A stretch of 64,000 nt of DNA. Origin: Berghia stephanieae. Its lineage: Eukaryota; Mollusca; Gastropoda; Nudibranchia; Aeolidiidae. Below are positions 36,201 through 47,253 of the stretch, in pieces. The position numbers were made by a program, and so were the translations under genes. The notes beneath the pieces were generated by a model, which was not told the DNA's origin, ran no database searches, and saw only the letters and a program-made list of their open reading frames with translations. Each line of letters starts with the position of its first letter. Position 1 is the first letter of the stretch. The DNA lies in NCBI GenBank assembly GCA_034508935.3, contig CM067447.1, positions 36,643,348 to 36,707,347 of the forward strand, in the 5' to 3' direction.

Positions 36201-39200
36201 ATCACAATATGGGCAGGGGAGGGGTTTAGAAACTGTTAGTCGCAAACAAATATTGTGTGTCAAACAGCTGATAAGAGGTCAAGTTGTCAGGTAAATACAA
36301 CGTGATCATGAATGGTGCGATCCGATTGGCTGACCTTGTTCTCGACCTCTGACTCCGTGCCGGGGATTGGATGTTGAGTCAGGGTGAAAGTTCGCCTCTC
36401 TTACTATTATTTTACTACGATCTGTTTACATTTCGATTGATCAATTATTTTATCAAATTTTGACACGTATTCACGTTAATTATCTCTAAATATTTCCAAA
36501 TTTTTACTGGATTATTATAAATATACCTAAATTGACCCAGAAATCCAAACGTTGGCAACAGTTATTTGCTGCGCAAGAGCCAAGAAAGCAAGAAAGTTAT
36601 GATGGCTCATGGTTGACCCGTGGCCACAAATCTTTGATTGGAATTGGGTGTGTGATAGTAGTAGTAGTATTATGATAAAGGGATTCCTAGCAATGCCACA
36701 GCGGAAAGAAATGAGATGGGCTATTCATGCTGGTCTTTACCACGGTTATTCCACCGATGACTTCCCTCAACATATATGTATTGTCCTCCTGAACCGGACT
36801 CCAGATGCTTTTATAAAAAATATTTTGCTGCCCATGTGTATCCTGTTGACACAAGCAGCGTGTACATAAACCTTTGAATTTTGATTTGCTCCATGAGCAC
36901 TTGAAGTTGAAGCCTGTATATGCTTTGTTGAAGTGTTGTGAGATGAAGACAACACAAAATCCAAACGAAAGCTTTCATTCTTCTGTTTGGTCAAGATGCC
37001 ATAAAACATACTTCCATTCCCTGAAAAAAAGTTGAGTTTGGTGCAGAGTATAATTCTGGTCCAACAGAAATAACATCCCTGAAAGTGTCTTTGGGCATCG
37101 GTGGACTGGGACAACACTCCCCGATGTTGAGTCAGCAAGCATAGTCAAAAAGACTTGACCAAAGCATAAGGGCTGCTCAACATAAAGAGAAAAAAAAAAC
37201 GCAAAATTAAAGCTCAGACCAGTGAAAAAGCCCAGAGGGAGGCAGAAAAAGAACACGGGGGACCCTCATACGGTGCTGGTATGTTTTGAGCTGGTTGTAC
37301 CGTTTTGTTTTATTATTTTCATTCATTGTTATCTTTGATCTCGTTTTTCTCAAAATGACATTTTTTAACACTCTTTTTTATCTTATTTTGTCATTTATCA
37401 ATCAATTTGTTTATAACTTTGCATGTCTAGATTTATAGTGATTATCAAAAGTCATACAAAAGGAATTTTAAATATCTTTATTATTTTTTGAAAAATTGAC
37501 ATTTTTATGTCAAAAAACATGATTTTTTTATTACCGAATTTTTAAATTTTTTTTTTTGAATTAAAAATCTATTAGAAATATTTTTAAAATGCTCTGTATT
37601 TTTTTTATAATATACAAATAAACAACCATGCAAAATTTCAAGAAAATTCCATGGAAACTTATAGAGAAAGTAACTTTTAAAAATAGCACCCAGAGAAGAC
37701 TAAAATCCAAGATGGCGGCCGTCACCATGGCAACCGGACACGCCCACCAAAATAAATCACATGGTCATAGGCAATGTCCCAATATGAAAAGATATTGGAT
37801 CTTATCATTATTCTTGAAAATAGTTTCAGGTGTCGCCCCTCCCCTAAAGAATATCCGCAAACGATTGGCGCACATGGATGTGATGTAGGTGCTTTGCCTG
37901 ACATATACGTTAAGTGCCCATGAGTAGTATCAAATAGCTTTGATTTATCCATCTCACATCTCTTACAACTTCAAGTCAAGATTTAAAAAAACAAAAAAAT
38001 CTTTCTAATCCCAGGCCATCCTATCTAATTAGTATCAATTATTTCAAGAATTCAAGTCAAGTCTACAACTACAATGTCAAACAGAAGTTTGACAACCCTA
38101 TAGTTGAAAAGAAAGATCGAGCTGATCGATGCAATTGAAAAGTCTGGCATGCAACAGAAAATCATCGCAGAGGAAATTGGCATACCAGCCAATTCAGTCT
38201 AGACGATTTACAAAAAGTGTCCACTACAGGGACCTCTATTTCTCTGGTCAATTTGATGCGACCAAGTAACATCAGCGGAAAGCACAACATGAAGGGCCAT
38301 CTTTATTCTAGATTGGCTTTGTTCACACATGCATTTTTGCTTATTTGGTTACACTCTGGTTAAGTCGATTTTTTTTCTGTTTCCCAGGGCATTGTCTTAT
38401 CCAGCGTCTACTGTATTTCTTTAGGAAGGGAAGAATGATTTATTTAATGCATACATTATTTACAATATCCAAATATGAAAACTTGAACAGATTTTCAAAT
38501 TCACTCAACTCACTAACAAACCTTGCCCCCAACTTTTAAGGGTCCCTCTGTTGAAGCCAAGATAAGAAACTCTAACCCTTTCTCTTTCATTGCCAAATGG
38601 CATACTTTGTACATCAATCTTTGTGTAACCAATGAACAAAATGATGTCAGTCAAAAGCAGAGAATAAATAATCTGACTATAACCGCCCCTCCTTTGTGTA
38701 ACCCCATAGCCTTCCTTTCTTTCTCATGCCATTCAGTTCCATTATTTTACTTTGTGTATGGCTCATCTTCGCCACATTGTCTGTCAACATACAAGTGTTG
38801 AAAAGGACATATCTTTTTGCCTTTTATGATCCATTGATCCATAGTAGTGTTTATAATTGGAAAATCCTATGAAGCACACAAGTGTCTGAGCATGCTGAGA
38901 AAGAATATTTAATGACTCAATGACATCAGGTTATCTTCTCCCCATCCCCAACCCCCCAACCCCTGTTGCTGTCATTTTCTTTCATAATAAAACCTAGAAT
39001 CTTGGAATGGAAACAAATGTTTTAAAGAACTGAATATATAGTTTTTAAAAGAAACTAATGTCTCCTACGTTTTGTGTACTCCCTGCATTAAAGATATTAG
39101 ATCAAGAGGTTCACAGGTAAACATGCTTTCATGGCTATGAAAATAGTGCTGTGGAACAAATCTTGTTTAACCCAGTCTTGGAGAATGTAACCCCTGCGTG

Positions 39201-42200
39201 CCTCAGAATCATCAACAAGACACATAAGAGATGAAGAACCACAGACCTTTGCAGCATTGCATTCTATGAAAAGTAGGGATGAAAACAGAAAAGTTTCCAC
39301 CTTGATGATATCCTTGACCAAGCCCAAATAAGAGATGAGAATGAGAGCATGGAATCTAAAGGGGGAAAAGGTCAGGCGGGTTGGTTTTATCATAAAAGCT
39401 ATATCAAGCCCGAATAAAGCTATTCTATTTGACAGTCATATATAATCTTTTTTAATTAATTTTTTTTCAGCGTTTATTCTTACCCTGTAGTAGAAGGTCG
39501 CAGTGGTGTACAAGTTGTGGATATCTTACAGAAACAAGTTGAATTGATGGGGCTATGAGAGTGGGAAATTTTCTTGTGGACTGTGAAACATATCAGTCAG
39601 TTATGTTAAATCGTAAGTAAGGTCTTAGATCACTTTAGCCTTTTACTCTAATGGACTCAGAAGTGGATTCCATTCCCAGTCTGCCATTTGCTTGTTCCTC
39701 TTTGTCATAATTATATAACACTGTTCAAGTGTTCTTATTATATTAAATAGTACATAAATATTTCATTGGCCTCATTATAATAGTGTCTCTCTGGGTCAGA
39801 CAAGCGGAGCAGCCAGATGTGTATTTTTGTTTGAGATGGTTGAAATATTTCTTGTACATCATTCCCCCTCTCTCTCCCTCCCCCCTCCCCCACCCCGTTA
39901 CTGTGTGTTAATATTTATAATACACACACTCCAGAACGGTTTCCTCAAACACATGGTTTCCTCGAACTCATTCCAATGTCCCAAATTTTTTCATTATTAT
40001 TCTTTGTTGTCATTCCATTCCTGGATATCCAGAGCTGAAGAAGACAGTGGAACTCCTCTGCAAACCATATACAAAACCGCGCCCCCAACATCAAGACTAA
40101 AATCTCGTTCACCTTTCTACCTATCAAAGAAAGAAAACTACAACATGCAAGAAGCCTGGTGCGAGGTATGGAAAAGGAATAAACCAACAGAAGGGGAACT
40201 AATTGAAGATCCCTGTAAAAGTCTCCCAGGTCTACAGGATCAACCAAGAAAATACTGGGTAGCTGCAAATAGACTACGGTCAAAACATACAAGAACAGCT
40301 GCCAACATGCACAAATGGGGGCTCCAAGAATCACCAACATGCCCAAAGTGCAACCAGCACCACAAGATGCAAACCACCTCGTAATAGATTGCCCAGAGAC
40401 AAAACTTGAAGGGGGATTTGAAACCATCAACAAATGTGATGATGACTTCCGAACCTGGATTGATACCTTGAACATAGAAGTGTAGCCGAACGATACTACT
40501 ACTATTCCATTCCTTCCTTGAACTAATTTTTACCCCGAACACGGTTTCCTCAAACTAATGAGGGTAGCAGAGAGTCTATACTGCTGAGCCGCATTGCTCC
40601 CCCAACCCCCTCTTCCCATATAGGTACGTTTTCCTCGAACTACAGTTTCCTTGAACTATGGTTTCCTTGAACTTTTTTTGCATGTCCTGAGGATTTGAGG
40701 AAACCGTGCTGGAGTGTGTGTATGTCATTTGCAAAAAGGTATATCAGGTGAGAATATTAATATAATTCAAGCTCCTTAAATGGTTGAGCACTCTATAGAT
40801 TCATGCACATCAATATCTCACAAATATATATGTTTATATACTTATTAGGATAACAATCGTATTGATGGTGATATGATGATAATAATTGTAATTGTTGCAT
40901 AATTGCATGTGCATATGCTTGTGGATTGCGATCATTTCAGTGGTCCTCAAAGTTTTGGGTCGAGACCCCTGAAATAAAGATTTCAGTCACTAAAGTTAGT
41001 GTTACGTACCAAGCGTCAATGTTTTTGTATCTGTAAGATCAAGGTGAGGGCTCCCGATAGCTCAGTAGGTAGAGCACTTGCTTCATACGCAATGGGACCG
41101 AGATCGATCCCGGCTGCAGTCAAGAGTTTTTCTGACTTCCCTCTCCACCCAGCAGTGATTGGGTAACTGATTTTGTCAGATCTGGTGGAAAGTGCTTTGC
41201 GATAGACTTTGCTAAAGTACTACTTTTTTATCAGGCTTATGTGCAACTGAAGCACCTAGAGGATAAGTAAGTAACATCAAATTGAATATGTATGCAGTCC
41301 ATTTTTTTAGGTAGACAACTGCAATTCTCATCAAAAGTGTCTGCCATTTACAATTTGACTATGCGATAAATGTTTGAAGTCTTACACACTCCCGTAGCTC
41401 TTTTGTATAAAAAGGATTGGCTTCTATGAGGTATCAAGAGTTCAGGCTGTTTAAGTTTCTGTTGCAACACTCTTGTCCCTCAATATATGTGGATTTGTTG
41501 GTGTCCAAATTGTCTAAATCCATATTTTCAAAGTTTTACTTATTATATTTTTGTAATTATTAAGAATTTCCCCAAAATCTGCAATTTTTACTGGGTTACC
41601 AAAGAAAACACAACATTTCAGGAAGAAAGGAAGGTGGGGGGGGGGGGGGGGTTGATCATATATAAAAAAAAGTGTGACATTCATACCTGAGTTTCTCTAT
41701 TTCTATCCAGTAATTACAACTGTTGATTCCATAGGAGATGACAATGTCAGGATCTGGTAAAATCATTGTCCCTAAAGAATGAAAAAAAAAAAAATTATAG
41801 CCCTCTTTAAGAGTAAGCATTTTTGTAACAAATTTTGAGGCCATGAACAATAACTTTATATATAAACGAAGTTTAGAGTGAACATAATACAGTCATGTCT
41901 CTCTCTAATCTGGATATCTCCATTATCTGACATGTTCCACAATTCATTATTTCATTTCATGGTTTCTCAAATAGGGTGTTTTTATTCCATTTTCACCATG
42001 GTGAAATTTGAAAGTAAAAATGTTTTTTTTAAAAGTAGAAAAAACGGGTTTGGTGACATTATAAATAATGCAGCATGTCATGGTGTTGCATGATAATAAC
42101 TGACTGTCTACTTTGAACTCTAGCCTGTTTAAGCCTCCTCCCGATTACTGTGCTTACGTGGAGCATCATGAAAAGTTGACATAGATTGTATCAAAAAGTA

Positions 42201-44058
42201 GGGTAAATTGTGGTTCTGTTACAGTTACCATATATACTTATACATGATTGTTGAGATTGCATAATTATAACATTCTTTGTTGTTTCATCCCACAAAATAG
42301 CTTCAAAGACTTTACATATTTTGCATAATAGTGAACATCCGGCTTCTTGCTTTGCTATCTTGGATTCTGGCTCAACTCTTATATCAGACACGCTCTTCAA
42401 TGGTCTCATGTCAAATCTGAAGAATTACTATCAGGCACGCAAAGGAGCCAAAATAGAGTCTAAAGGTCAGAGGTACCAACTGGCAGATTTTGTCATAAAG
42501 ATTGGATCAGTTTCTCTAGCTGGCAGCTTCAAAGGAATCTTAGTTGAGGTAAGGATTCATGTCTAGTGTGTTGTTATTTTTTTTTTCTTTATGATAAAGC
42601 TTGTTTATATAAAAATTACTTAAACGATGAATCAATGAAACTAAGGTTTATGCTTAAAATGCTGAAACAAATTCAACTTATTTTGTTAAGGAATGCAGTA
42701 GGTTGACTAAAGTAAAAAAAAAAAATTGGTATAGAATATATAGTACAGCACAATTAACTTGTTACCTTCCTACTGATGTCTAGTCTTCCCTTTGTCTCAC
42801 TTGATAGGCTGATGCATGAGTCTTGTGGTGTGTGCATTTGTGACACATTGAATTGGTGGTGATGGAGGAGGTGTTGGGTGGTGGTGGTGGTGGGCTTGTC
42901 ACAAACCAAAAAAAAACAAGAAAACTATGCTGTGGTGGTGGTGGGAGTTGGTGATGGTGTTTGACGGAGCTTAACTCACAATATAGAAAACAGAAAAGAA
43001 AAAAAAAACAAACAAAAAACAAAGATTTAATCATTAAGTTAATGGATATTGTACATGCATAGAAAAGTCCTAACAAGTTTTGATATCGTTACAGATTCTT
43101 ATAAAGGTATGAATGTAAATATCGTATAGTCTTGAAATAACATACTGAATTTTATAATAATTTTGATGTTGCTGGTGGTGGTGATGGAGGCGTTGAGTCG
43201 TGGAACTTGTCACAAAACAAACAAAAAAATGCTGTGGTGGTGAGTGTGGGTAGTGGTCGCGGAGGTGATGAAGGTGGTAGTGGTAGTGGAGCTTGTCACA
43301 AAACAAAACAAAATGCTGTGGTGGTGTGTCTGGGTAGTGGTGGCCAAGTTGGCGATGGTGGAGCTTGTCACACAAAAAAAAGAAATGCTGCAATGGTGTG
43401 GTTGGTGGTTGGGCCATGATGGTTGTGGATGGGTAATGAAGCTTTTAAGTCACAATACAAAAAAAGAAAACCAAAAAAATGCTTAATGAATATTGTACAT
43501 ACATAGAAAAATTCTGACAAGTTTTAATACGGTTACTATTATAAATTCTTTAAAAGGTGTGCGTGCAAATATTGTATATTGATGAAATAGCATATGGGAT
43601 TTTATAATAATTTTGTTGACAAATATTTGTCAATTTAATTTCATAGCCATTCCATACCAAAATTTGTAACATTTAATTTTTTTTTTTTTTTTAAGGAGAT
43701 GATTTGTCTGTAGGTGTCCTTTCACTTTCATTTTCTCTTGCAAACAAAATCAAATAATCGTTTTCCCTATAAATCTTTGATTTTCATTTTCAACATCTTA
43801 AGTACTATGTTATATTCTGTCTTTTATTTTCTATTTCTTAACAAGGTGGAATACCGTCCATCGTTGATTCCTTCTGAGTGCTGGAATTTATTGAAAGAGC
43901 TTCTGCAGAGTATAGTGGGAAATATTGCTGAGAATCCTCCACCTTCTCTTAAAGTTAAAATGGATGAGCTCTACACTCCTGGGACAAGTATGTTACAGTA
44001 CTTGGAGCATTTCATTAATTATCGGAAAGCAGCAGCAATAAGCCAACCACCCAGATGA
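30283..44058 (+). CDS. MED20: MED20: Mediator complex subunit 20, four coding exons
   Basis: Exons 30283-30296, 39471-39612, 42301-42548 and 43846-44058, all with GT/AG borders and matching phases. The product is about 205 residues (human 212): MGVSCVYSYPVVEGRSG at the start (human MGVTCVSQMPVAEG), NFLVDCETYQ near 40, ILHNSEHPASCFA near 60, KIESKGQRYQLADFVIKIGS near 100, FKGILVEVEYRPS near 130 and YLEHFINYRK near the end. MED20 pairs with MED18 in the Mediator head module and helps link activators to RNA polymerase II in the nucleus. Exon 2 carries a one-base shift at the G run 39549-39552 that would truncate the protein; a missing G in the assembly is the simplest explanation. Intron 1 is 9.2 kb of nested mobile elements. 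Confidence 0.93.
30798..30870. repeat. (CTT)n tract, the (GAA)n tail of LINE 3
   Basis: 73 bp of CTT on plus directly abutting the 3' end of LINE 3. On the minus strand it is a GAA tail. LINE 4 and its relative at 27850-27990 end in short AAG/GAA runs too, so the tract is best read as a retroposon tail, perhaps later expanded. Confidence 0.8.
30871..33620 (-). mobile_element. LINE 3: jockey/CR1-group element, broken ORF2
   Basis: From 33620 leftwards: a short N-terminal piece, an APE endonuclease (33291-32917: DIVLGTETWLY, RKGGGVIILV, SIGGDFNLPDIDW), a linker (32779-32351: WIDGRLKHLIRQEQNWYRKM), RT pieces (SGVLHGTVLGPLL and INDMPEGLHPG near 31450-31510; the catalytic pair survives as DDSLLY but the FA before it is lost) and a C-terminus (31172-30936: YSFFPSTIQLWNSLPT). 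Several frameshifts are present. It lies in MED20 intron 1, antisense to the gene. A (GTT)n tract lies in the 5' part at 33443-33476. Confidence 0.88.
34599..34731. repeat. (CTT)n microsatellite
   Basis: About 130 bp of CTT with one phase slip at 34681, inside the 3.9-kb element. The Ser, Phe and Leu homopolymer frames here are artefacts. No LINE 3' end abuts it, unlike the tract at 30798. Confidence 0.95.
35013..35865. mobile_element. 853-bp TA-flanked MITE, innermost of the nest
   Basis: Flanked by TA (35011-35012, 35866-35867). The ends start CAGTAGAAC on both sides. The motif TCGGAAATAGCGAG or close variants occurs several times in both subterminal regions, in a pattern like transposase binding sites. 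No ORF belongs to a transposase. It carries (CA)n at about 35593-35612. Confidence 0.8.
38420..39465. other. Unassigned MED20 intron 1 sequence
   Basis: About 1 kb between Tigger 2 and MED20 exon 2. The two medium open frames (38523-38801 plus, 39097-39393 minus) show no family resemblance. Confidence 0.55.
39471..39612 (+). CDS. MED20: MED20 coding exon 2, with one-base frameshift
   Basis: The acceptor is TTTTTTTCAG and the donor ATC|GTAAGT. The first frame reads VYSYPVVEGRSGVQVVDILQ, KQVELMG and would then meet TGA at 39556. Shifting by one base at 39549-39552 restores AMRVGNFLVDCETYQSVMLN, which matches MED20 proteins (fly: GQFLVDCETF). Both halves are conserved, so the shift is either a homopolymer sequencing error or a very recent allele. 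Confidence 0.9.
40023..40503 (+). mobile_element. 5'-truncated LINE, family H, copy 1
   Basis: Bounded by an 11-bp duplication ATTCCATTCCT (40012-40022 and 40504-40514). The plus frame encodes a LINE ORF2 C-terminus: RLKSRSPFYLSKKENYNMQE, YWVAANRLRSKHTRTAANMH, KWGLQESPTCPKC, with the expected His and Cys (H...DCPE) one frame over because an A is missing near 40363. It ends AACGATACTACTACT. This is the zinc-knuckle tail of jockey/I-like elements. It lies in MED20 intron 2. Confidence 0.85.
41045..41280 (+). mobile_element. tRNA-derived SINE
   Basis: Head GATAGCTCAGTAGGTAGAGC (A box) and GAGATCGATCCCGG (B box), then a non-tRNA body and the tail AAAGTGCTTTGCGATAGACT. It is flanked by a probable imperfect duplication, GTAAGATCAA / GTAACATCAA. 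The anticodon arm does not pair well, so it is not a functional tRNA. It lies in MED20 intron 2. Confidence 0.8.
42301..42548 (+). CDS. MED20: MED20 coding exon 3
   Basis: 248 nt. The acceptor is CACAAAATAG and the donor GAG|GTAAGG. It encodes SKTLHILHNSEHPASCFAIL and continues to FKGILVE with no stop. Confidence 0.95.
42840..43440. repeat. Minisatellite in MED20 intron 3
   Basis: About five imperfect units of 80-95 bp, each with GGAGCTTGTCACAAAACAAA, AAAATGCTGTGGTGGTG and a GGT/GAT-rich stretch. A larger block (GATATTGTACATGCATAG, then CTAACAAGTTTTGA) flanks it at 43040-43140 and 43490-43620, and once more, in part, at 44105-44190 beyond exon 4. Confidence 0.8.
43846..44058 (+). CDS. MED20: MED20 coding exon 4 and stop
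   Basis: 213 nt. The acceptor is TTAACAAG. It encodes VEYRPSLIPSECWNLLKELL through YLEHFINYRKAAAISQPPR, then TGA. Possible poly(A) signals follow at 44660 (AATAAA) and, as the weaker ATTAAA, near 44126. Confidence 0.94.
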   Translation: MEYRPSLIPSECWNLLKELLQSIVGNIAENPPPSLKVKMDELYTPGTSMLQYLEHFINYRKAAAISQPPR

Positions 44059-44419
44059 TGAAATTGTTATATACCAATTTTTGAATGGGATGAATGAGTA
44101 GTTTCCATTTTGGGAATATATAAATTAAAGGACATTGTACATGCATTGAAAAATCCTAACAAGTTTTGAAATAGTTCTTTAAAAAGTGAGCATGCATACA
44201 TATGTGTATCTGGAAAATTGAATTTTGTGTAAAATTAAGGCTTCGAACAATCATCACCAAATTTTGCATGTTGTTCACAATTGATAGGAGGATGGTTTGC
44301 ATGTATCATAAGATTGAATAGACATCGTGATGATTTTATGGAAGATTGAAGTTTGTGTTGTCAGATTCCATCAAATACAGATGTCGCCATTTTTAGCATG
44401 TTGATAGTGTGTCAACCTT

Positions 44420-44505
44420 CTGGTATTTGCATTAAATCGATACCAGAAAATAGTTCCTCTCATTATTTTGAATACAATCAATTTCGAGATATTTGTCAAC
44501 TTTAA
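44420..44505 (+). repeat. Short repeat E, partner at 63465-63535
   Basis: TAAATCGATACCAGAAAATA and GTTCCTCTCATTATTT recur at the right end of the window as GAATCGATACCAGTTAGTGG and the same second block. Probably the 3' tail of a retroposon whose body I cannot name. Confidence 0.55.
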
Positions 44506-44825
44506 GGATGATAACCATATCTGATTACAGACAATAACAGTATGATAAAGTTGTTCTACGGAGCCATCGGCAGTACTGTTAATACTCCGCTTTTTGGCGG
44601 AATTCCATCTTTTCCAGCTTATCAGAATTTTTAACCATTATTCGATTTTCATTGGAAAAAATAAAATCTGTGGGTTTTTTGTGGGTTTTTTTTGTGTATT
44701 TTTTTTCCTTTTCTTTCAGTTTGTTGTAATATTAATATTTCATGAATGGGGGAGTACTTCAGACAGGAAAATCAAAGTGATCATGTAGTATGTCATAATT
44801 TGACACCTGTGTTCATTTGCATGAA

Positions 44826-45314
44826 TTCCGTAGATACTACCAGTTTAATGATGTCAACCCTGACAGGCTGGCGCAGAGTGTCAAACTGACACAAGATGAG
44901 TAGTTATCTTGTATAAGATAATGGTTGACAGGATAGGGGAAAGGGATTGGACGAGACGATGTTTTAGGGGCTTTTATTTATGTAATAAATGTACATAGCT
45001 ACCAACCATTCAGTAAACAGAAGCGCGGATTTGTTCCGTGTTTGGCTTCCTGAGTCCAGAAGTCCCATGATTTTTAGTTTAATATCAGTATTTTGCCATT
45101 TTTGACTGATTAATCAAGGCATGTGAGCCTAAAGAATTGTTATTATTATTGTTTTTACTTCTACTACTATTATTATTATTCTTATTTATTATTATTATTA
45201 TTATTAGGTAAAAGTATTATTCAGGGTGTCCAGCGAGGTCACAGATAATGAGCAGGGATTGAGTCATACAGCATATTCTTCATTCCTATGTAGCTCTTTA
45301 ATTTGAATTATACC
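44826..45314 (+). repeat. Segmental duplication, source-like copy
   Basis: 489 bp nearly identical to 53627-54139, with a handful of substitutions. It contains a 22-codon frame YYQFNDVNPDRLAQSVKLTQ, DE, stop, then AATAAA near 44983 and a (TTA)n tract. The peptide looks like a coding 3' end, but I do not recognise it. Confidence 0.85.
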
Positions 45315-45659
45315 ACTCTATTATGAATGATTTTCAACAACTTTTAAAATTTCAGTTGATTATATGACGCCTGTTTTTTACTAAAACCTTTCATATTGTA
45401 TTGAAGATTTGCATAAAAAGATGTATGTTAGCTTCAAATATACTTACAGTGCAACCCCTGGAAAATCAACATCATCCGGGACTGGAAAATTATGTCGCTA
45501 TTCTTGGATTTTCAAGCTGGGGGAAAAAGGGGGTGCAGTGAGACCTGTGTATATAATAACTGCGCAGTGCTGACCAGTGCCTGAGAGAAGACACGTCCCA
45601 ACAACATTAGTATGTATAGACCTGAGATGAAGTGAGTAGAAAAGTGCCAGAAGACAATA

Positions 45660-45790
45660 GAGAATTAAAATTTTCGCGGCGGTGGTGGGGTTTGAACCTG
45701 CGACCTTATTGGTACGACAACTCCGCTGGCAGGTGAGAGCGTGGCTCTACCGTATGAGCTATCCACGAACACAAAAATATTCGTATCAAA
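45660..45790 (-). mobile_element. tRNA-like SINE head
   Basis: The minus strand reads GTGGATAGCTCATACGGTAG (A box) and GCAGGTTCAAACCCC (B box) separated by an over-long middle. Taken as a SINE rather than a tRNA gene because the anticodon region is too long and no clean acceptor stem forms. The body to the left is not delimited. Confidence 0.6.
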
Positions 45791-46657
45791 CTCAGGTCAT
45801 TTCTAGAACTCTCTCTCACCCACTTCTGGAGATCGCGGGCTCACTCGCCAACCAACCATCGCGAAGTTACTTGACCAGCAGTTAAGCTTAATAGCCAATA
45901 TTCTCAACACAAACATATAACATAGAAACGATTGAGACATTGAGTATGCTCCGGTATATGGGGTGAATTTTTAATTCAGAAAAGTGAGTGGAGCAGGCAC
46001 TTATGTTGGTAACAACAAGAGATGAGTGATATATATATGATATGTATAGACCTGTAAATTCTCAGTCAATTAACTGAAATCAGTCAATTTGTTAAATTCA
46101 AATATTAAAAAAAAAAGAAAAGAAAGAAAGAAGTGAGGAAAAAAAGAATTCACAAATCGTAGTCGATGACCGTAAAGTAATTAGGAGTGTTCCATAACGC
46201 TACGCATAGGGAGCATTCACATATTACGTCATCAAAAATTTGCCCTTTTTAGACCCCCCCCCCCCCCCTCCCCAAGTCATCACTTGTCATCATTGACCTG
46301 ACCCCCCCCCCTCCCCCAACAGATGATGACGTCATCTAATTTAATAAAAACTAAAAGATAACTTTAATTTCACAATATTTATTATTCATTTTTCAAACCA
46401 TAAACATTGATTATCAACGTTTGATAAAACACATTCAGACATTTTATTAATTTCAGAAACTGTTGATAATTTATGTTTTACGATACAATGGGGACATAAA
46501 ATTTAAATTTGCAAAGATAAAATCTAACAAACATTATTTAAATTAGGCTACTTGGTGCAGGTGCTATTAAAAAAATTTCAGAAAGTGTAATTTAAAATAG
46601 TATAGGAGGCAAATTATTTTATAGCATATTAGTCTTTTAGTGGAATGAATTTCTGTT

Positions 46658-47092
46658 TCAATTTCCAAACATAAAATTAATTGATTCAAAAATGTTTCTG
46701 CCTTGGACCTCTGGCAATGTACTATAAATAGTATCATCAATTTCATCTTCATCGTCATCACTTTCTCCCATTTGCTGTTCTTCTTGTATGCCGCATTTTC
46801 GTGAATGGTCTTTCATTTCTGTGATCGAGGAGTGATACAATGAACATTTAGGGCAAGTTCGCCTTTTGAGAAGTGATACCCCTTTCCCATCTTGTTTCTT
46901 GAGAGATGGGAAATACTCATCATAGCAATTTATCTTTAGCTGTTTTGAAAGGAACAAATTTTGAAATAGGCTTCCAAATCTTCCATTATTGCCTATCTCC
47001 AAACCATCATCACATGAAGCAAGTGGTACAGGTGGTGGCAGAAAACGCTCTGGAAAAAAAGATGAATAGTTAGTAGCCAAGGTTTGCAGCAT
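46658..47092 (-). pseudogene. C-terminal part of the same transposase-like protein
   Basis: 144 residues, one frameshift away from the upstream part (CCKPW / CSDNSC region near 47090-47110). It contains FFPERFLPPPVPLASC, a cysteine-histidine cluster (RTCPKCSLYHSSITEMKDHS, RKCG) like a single zinc finger, and an acidic tail (GESDDDEDEIDD). Confidence 0.65.
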
Positions 47093-47253
47093 GAGTTGTC
47101 ACTGCATTTCACTATTTGCAGCAGATATTGGGATTGACGAATGTGTTTTATCTTCCAATCATCTGTTTCTTGAAATTGAAGTTTGGGTCTTGGATTTTCA
47201 GGTGGAGGGATGAATTTTCCAATTACTGGGTATCCATCTATTATCGACTCGGA

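Larger units (their letters stand above)
33934..37844. mobile_element. 3.9-kb DNA element inserted in Tigger 2 (Harbinger-like target)
   Basis: Ends GGGGAGGGGCGACACCTGAA, perfect as an inverted pair over at least 20 bp. Flanked by TAA on both sides (33931-33933, 37845-37847), with one extra A on the right. The uninterrupted site is visible in Tigger 1 (TTCTTAACCACTGAAAATTC on plus near 7335-7360). A 3-bp TWA-type target is typical of PIF/Harbinger, but no transposase or Myb-like frame was recognised, so the superfamily is inferred only from the target. Confidence 0.78.
33717..38413 (+). mobile_element. Tigger 2: pogo/Tigger-like element split by a 3.9-kb insertion
   Basis: Outer parts 33717-33933 and 37845-38413 match the two ends of Tigger 1 in reverse orientation. 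The right end, read inwards, is CAGTAGACGCTGGATAAG and TA follows; the left end is worn. Around 38105-38210 the plus strand encodes KLIDAIEKSGMQQKIIAEEI, GIPANSV, then a stop: the CENP-B/pogo DNA-binding helix-turn-helix. The rest of the transposase is gone. It lies in MED20 intron 1. Confidence 0.82.

Noticed and set aside
39827-40384. 185-codon frame as a host gene
   Set aside because: The first 65 codons lie outside the retroposed segment defined by the ATTCCATTCCT duplication; the rest is a LINE C-terminus.
42840-43440. CRISPR-like array
   Set aside because: Units are imperfect, spacers are not unique, and the context is a eukaryotic intron; it is a minisatellite.
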